DNA from: Halichoerus grypus
Lineage: Eukaryota > Chordata > Mammalia > Carnivora > Phocidae
Reading direction: 5' to 3'
Assembly (NCBI RefSeq): GCF_964656455.1
Contig: NC_135722.1
Coordinates: forward strand, 109,002,234-109,066,233
Length of the DNA: 64,000 nucleotides
This document shows, piece by piece, positions 60,761 to 64,000 of the stretch. Below the pieces are notes generated by a model. The model saw only the letters and a program-made list of their open reading frames with translations, had not been told where the DNA came from and did no database searches. Position 1 is the stretch's first letter. Every line of letters starts with the position of its first letter. Made by a program: the position numbers and the translations under genes.

Positions 60761-60933
60761 GGAAAGTACTCGGTCTTACTGAGCCGGAGGTGGTAAGAGA
60801 TTATGGAAAGTACTCGGTCTTACTGAGCCGGAGGAGGTAAGAGATTATGGAAAGTACTCGGTCTTACTGAGCCGGAGGTGGTAAGAGATTATGGAAAGTA
60901 CACACTTACTGAGCCAGAGGTGGTAAGAGATTA
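60761..60933. repeat. 44-bp minisatellite, about 3.9 copies
   Basis: Units at 60761-60804, 60805-60848, 60849-60892 and a shorter fourth at 60893-60933. Each starts 'ggaaagtactcggtcttact' and ends 'ggtaagagattat'. Units 1 and 3 are identical, unit 2 differs by one base (aggagg for aggtgg), and unit 4 has lost a few bases and carries changes. The high similarity points to recent expansion. The unit is not a multiple of three and resembles no element elsewhere in the window. Confidence 0.96.
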
Positions 60934-61099
60934 GAGATGCATACGAAGAGACAAGTGTAGATACATGCTTACACGCATGTGCATATGCATACACGTGCAC
61001 TCTCTCATGTGAAAAGGCCTGGAGGCAACAGCACACCCACAGTAATGAGCATACTTAGCACCTAGGTCTTCTTTCGCACGTGCCATTCAACACAAAAAG

Positions 61100-62455
61100 G
61101 AGCCAAGGCTTTTTGTAGAAATGCTTGATTCCAGGGCTGGGGAAGGAAAAGTTCAAGATGAAGCTGAAAATGTTCAAAGAATCAGAGACATGGCAAGATG
61201 GTACTGGAGCCTTCTTGAAAGGACTTCCAGTGGCCAAATCTGGGATAATTTTAGCAATAACATAAGTAATGAGAATCACAGATTATGTAGAGGCCAAGGG
61301 CAGGTTTTACTTTGGCATGAACATTATTTTGAGTTCAAAGTAATCAAAACCCAGCAAATGCAGGAAGGTCCTCAACTGCCTTTAACTTAGGTTGGAAGGA
61401 AGAGTCTGCACCAGGAAGAGAGCTATTAACAGAGACTCCCCTTTACCTAAAAAACTCACCCACATAATAGGGCACACTTTGTTTTTCAGAACGTCTTCCA
61501 CTTTCCTGCTAAGGGCCCTCCTCCCCTTTGTGTCCTCAGAGCCACCCCGGTCCTGAGCTCACGTAGGCTTCCTGCTGCCTCACTGTCTTCGGAATTCCAC
61601 GTCTGGGTGGACTCCCTGTATGTATGCCTAGTAAACATGATCTTCTCCTTTTAATCAGTCTCATGTTAATTTGATTCTAAGTCCAGCTAGAAGGACCACA
61701 GGGCAGAGGAAGATCTCCCTCCTCAACACATCTTTCCACATATTGCTAGTGTGGAGACACAGCCATTAACTAAGTGATAAAACTAACATGGCCAATATCG
61801 GGATGAACTAGCATCATGTGCCTCCTGTGTGATGCACTGGGAAGAACAGGGCATCTATTCAGTGGTGCCTCTGCCAGAATATAAAGCTAATTCTGAGGAA
61901 ATCTTAGACAACCCCAAATCTGGGAATATTCTCCTCAAAAAATAAACCCAAAAAACAAAAACCCAACAGTCTTCAAAAAAGTTAAGATCAAGGAACAAAA
62001 ACAAAGTTAAAAAACTGTTCCAGGTAGAAAAGGGCTTAAGGCACATACAATTAATTCTTAAAGGTAATTGTTAACTAGATCTTGGACCAGGGAAAAACAT
62101 CAAGCTATAAACATTATTGTGATAATCAATAAAATGTCATCTCCACAATGTGTAATGTGTAATGTGTAAATGTTGTATTTCCTAATTTTGATAACTCATC
62201 TTTGGTTTTATGAGGGTATTTTTTTGATCTTAGGAAAGAGACAGGAAAGTACATAGGGGTAGTATGGACCAGGATGTCTCCAACATACTCTGTAATAGTT
62301 TAAAAAATTCATATATATAAACATATGAATGAGAAATAAACAGCCAAATGTAAACAGTTGGTAAATCTGGGCAGGTGTGTTGGAGTTCCTTGTTTTATTT
62401 GTGCAACTTCTCTGCAATTTTGAAATATCAAAGTGAAAAGAAACAACAAAAGAAA
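61100..62455 (+). mobile_element. Old L1ME-type 3' region, split by an LTR
   Basis: Left part 61100-61285 ('gcttgattccagggctgggg', 'aaatctgggataattttagc') and right part 61742-62455 ('ggaaatcttagacaacccca', 'taatttgataactc'-like text near 62185, 'gtaaatctgggcaggtgtgt', 'gcaacttctctgcaattttg'). These follow the long 3'UTR of ancient L1ME elements. The LTR at 61286-61730 sits between them. A small AATGTGT x3 repeat is at 62147-62167. Confidence 0.6.
61286..61730 (+). mobile_element. ERV solo LTR (copy B)
   Basis: Collinear with 19647-20100 over most of its length, starting 'tgtagaggccaagg' and ending 'cctcaacaca'. It shares 'aggaagagagctattaacag', 'catgttaatttgattctaag' and 'ggaattccacgtctgg'. 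It keeps about 15 bp near the end (agctagaaggaccacagg) that copy A lacks. No retroviral genes adjoin it. Confidence 0.75.
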
Positions 62456-62518
62456 GGAAATTTAGAAGAATTCTACGTAGGTGGGTTGGTAAATTGAAAG
62501 CTACATCTGGCGGCGGAG

Positions 62519-62529
62519 CAAGATGGCGG
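62519..62529 (+). promoter_or_regulatory. YY1-type site at L1 start (CAAGATGGCGG)
   Basis: The AAGATGGCGG core matches the YY1 consensus. In human L1 a YY1 site at the same place directs accurate transcription start. The position, 10 bp into the element, is the expected one. Function in this species is inferred. Confidence 0.6.
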
Positions 62530-62669
62530 AGGAGTAGGAGACCTGGATTTCGTCTCCTCTCAGGAATTCAGCTGGATAGGGATCAAACCATTCTGAACAC
62601 CTACAAACTCAACAGGAGATCGAAGAAAAGAAGAGCAACAACTCTCTGAACAGAAAAGCGACCACTTTC

Positions 62670-63420
62670 TGGAAGGTAGGACGTGCGGAGAAGTGAATCC
62701 GAGGCGATATTCGGGAGGATAGACGGCGGGGGAGGGGGCTCCGTCAGCCGCTTCTGGCAAGTGATAGAGCCACGGAGCACAAAATCGGAACTTTTAGAGT
62801 CTGCTCCGCTGAGGGACGTCGCTCCAGTGGCTAAGCGGGGGGTGGAACCCTCGGGACAGTGTGGTCTCAGGACCCTCGGGGTCACAGAAAGACCGGGGGT
62901 GCCTGAGTGCGGCAGAGCTCCCAGGTATCGGAGCAGGGAAGCCGGCTGCAGAGACGGAGCCCAGGCGCGGGCTCTCAGCTCGGGGTTGTCATAGACCGTG
63001 ATCCGCGGCACAGTCGGGCCACTGCTCCTCCAGCAGGGACCCAACAAGCGGCAGATCCGGGGAGACTCACCTTCTTCCCCCGGGAGGAGAGGTGCGGGAG
63101 CGCACCGCGGGGATCTGCTGGGTTTGGAGACTCCACCCGGGGTCGGGTGCCAGATAGAAAGGCGCGGTCACAGGCTGGGTGAGCACGGAGTGCGGCCGGA
63201 GACCGGGGAGACGGGAGTGACTGACCGCTTTTCTCTGGGGGCTCGCTGAGGAGCGGGACCCCGAGTTCTCGGCTCCTCCGGGGCGGAGACTGGGAGGCCG
63301 CCATTTTCACTCTCCGCCTCCAAAGCTGTACGGAAAGCTTGCAGGGAACAAAAGCTCCAGAGAGCAAACCCGAGCAGATGACTTAGCCCGGACCGGCAAG
63401 GGCGGGGCAATTCCGCCTCC
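62670..63420. promoter_or_regulatory. CpG-rich L1 promoter region
   Basis: Dense CpGs (e.g. aggcgatattcgggagg, ccgcggggatc, gtgcggccggagaccgggg) contrast with the CpG-poor flanks. Retained CpGs imply little time for methylation-driven decay. Minus-strand frames of up to 148 codons over this region come from GC-rich composition and are not counted as genes. Confidence 0.75.
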
Positions 63421-63569
63421 GGCAAAGACATTTGGGAACCACGGCAACAGGCCCCTCCCCCAGAAGATCAGCGAGAACAGCCAGCCAAGACCAAGTTTAC
63501 CGATCAGTGAGAACGGCAGGACTCCAGCACTAGGGGAATACTGCACATAGAATTCATGGCTTTTTTCCC

Positions 63570-64000
63570 ATGATTCTTTAGTCTTTCAAAGTTAATTATT
63601 ATTATTTTTTTTAACTTTTTTTCTTTTTTCCTTTTTTCTTTTTTTTGAATTTTTCTTTTTCCCTTTTTCAACCAATATCTTATCAATCCCTTTTTTAAAA
63701 AAAAAAAACATTTTTATTTTTCATTTTTAAAGTCATATTCTATCCCTTCATAGTAGTTACCCGTATTTTTGGCATATATATATAAGTTGTTCTCTCTTTA
63801 AAATCTTGAGATAGTTTCTTCTAACAGATCAAAATATAATCTAAATCTCTAGTGTATGGTTTTTTTCTACTCCCCTGCCTGATCACATTCTCTCCCTTTT
63901 TTCTTTTTTTTTTTTTTTTTAATCCTCTTCTTTCTTTTTTCAAACAACTTATCAAATCCTTTTTTAAAAAAATTTTTTATAATTTCCATCTTTACAGTCA
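63570..64000. repeat. T-rich low-complexity part of the L1 5'UTR
   Basis: Runs such as 'ttttttcttttttccttttt' alternate with short mixed text. This belongs to the L1 5'UTR just before ORF1 in this lineage, by my recollection, and is not a separate element. Confidence 0.65.

Larger units (their letters stand above)
62509..64000 (+). mobile_element. Young full-length-type L1, 5'UTR (continues beyond window)
   Basis: Begins with the canonical carnivore L1 start 'ggcggcggagcaagatggcg', then about 1 kb of CpG-rich 5'UTR and a T-rich section (63570-64000). The window ends before ORF1. The start is undamaged, which is rare because most L1 copies are 5'-truncated. Whether ORF1 and ORF2 are intact cannot be seen. 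It sits right behind an old L1ME 3' end. Confidence 0.93.

Noticed and set aside
60761..60933. CRISPR-like array
   Set aside because: The 44-bp units are directly adjacent with no variable spacers, and this is a mammalian genome.
61286..61730. Complete provirus between the LTRs at 19.6 and 61.3 kb
   Set aside because: The 41 kb between the two LTRs holds L1s, SINEs and unique DNA, and no gag, pol or env. They are separate solo LTRs.
62601..63431. Minus-strand frames of 79-148 codons over the L1 5'UTR
   Set aside because: They lie antisense to a CpG-rich L1 promoter, where stop codons are rare by composition. No recognised protein. Antisense L1 transcription is possible but is not evidence for these frames.

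Overview
This is a 64 kb stretch of nuclear DNA from a carnivoran mammal, almost certainly a caniform. The evidence is about 14 copies of the tRNA-derived Can-SINE (head like 'ggggcgcctgggtggctca', CT-rich tail, then AATAAA/A-rich end) together with carnivore-type LINE-1 sequence. The L1 5'UTR at the right edge and the 3' half near 56-58.6 kb look like the young L1 lineage seen in bears, mustelids and seals. That species-level reading rests on memory of the family and was not computed.

No protein-coding host gene, tRNA, rRNA or CRISPR array can be supported. The long reading frames (the longest is 56703-58076) are L1 ORF2 relics. The rest is intergenic or intronic sequence, roughly a third of it L1.

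Layout. 0-21.8 kb: mostly unique AT-rich DNA with scattered ancient repeats (MIR, L2, MLT1, hAT), five young SINE copies or fragments and two retroviral LTRs; one LTR (17.30-17.81 kb) splits an older hAT element. 21.8-26.4 kb: an old 5'-truncated L1. 26.4-31.7 kb: a GC-richer block with no lineage-specific insertion that I can recognise. 31.7-38.3 kb: L1 scraps, MIR, and one or two unresolved ancient repeats. 38.3-44.3 kb: a nearly full-length but dead L1 (5'UTR, ORF1, ORF2) with a SINE inside and a 3' deletion, followed by about 860 bp of TA-rich DNA. 45-53.5 kb: unique DNA with MER5, hAT, MLT1, L1 and SINE pieces. 53.5-60.6 kb: an old L1 carrying four SINEs and one younger L1, a nested stack. 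60.8-60.9 kb: a 44-bp minisatellite. 61.1-62.5 kb: an old L1ME-type 3' end split by an LTR. 62.5-64 kb: the intact start of a young full-length L1, which runs off the window.

Nothing here looks like a multi-gene system. The leads worth checking are two phase-compatible candidate exons (12964-13062 and 26641-26754), the minisatellite, the nested L1 stack with an apparent target deletion, the LTR pair 41.6 kb apart in the same orientation, and the potentially complete L1 at the right edge.
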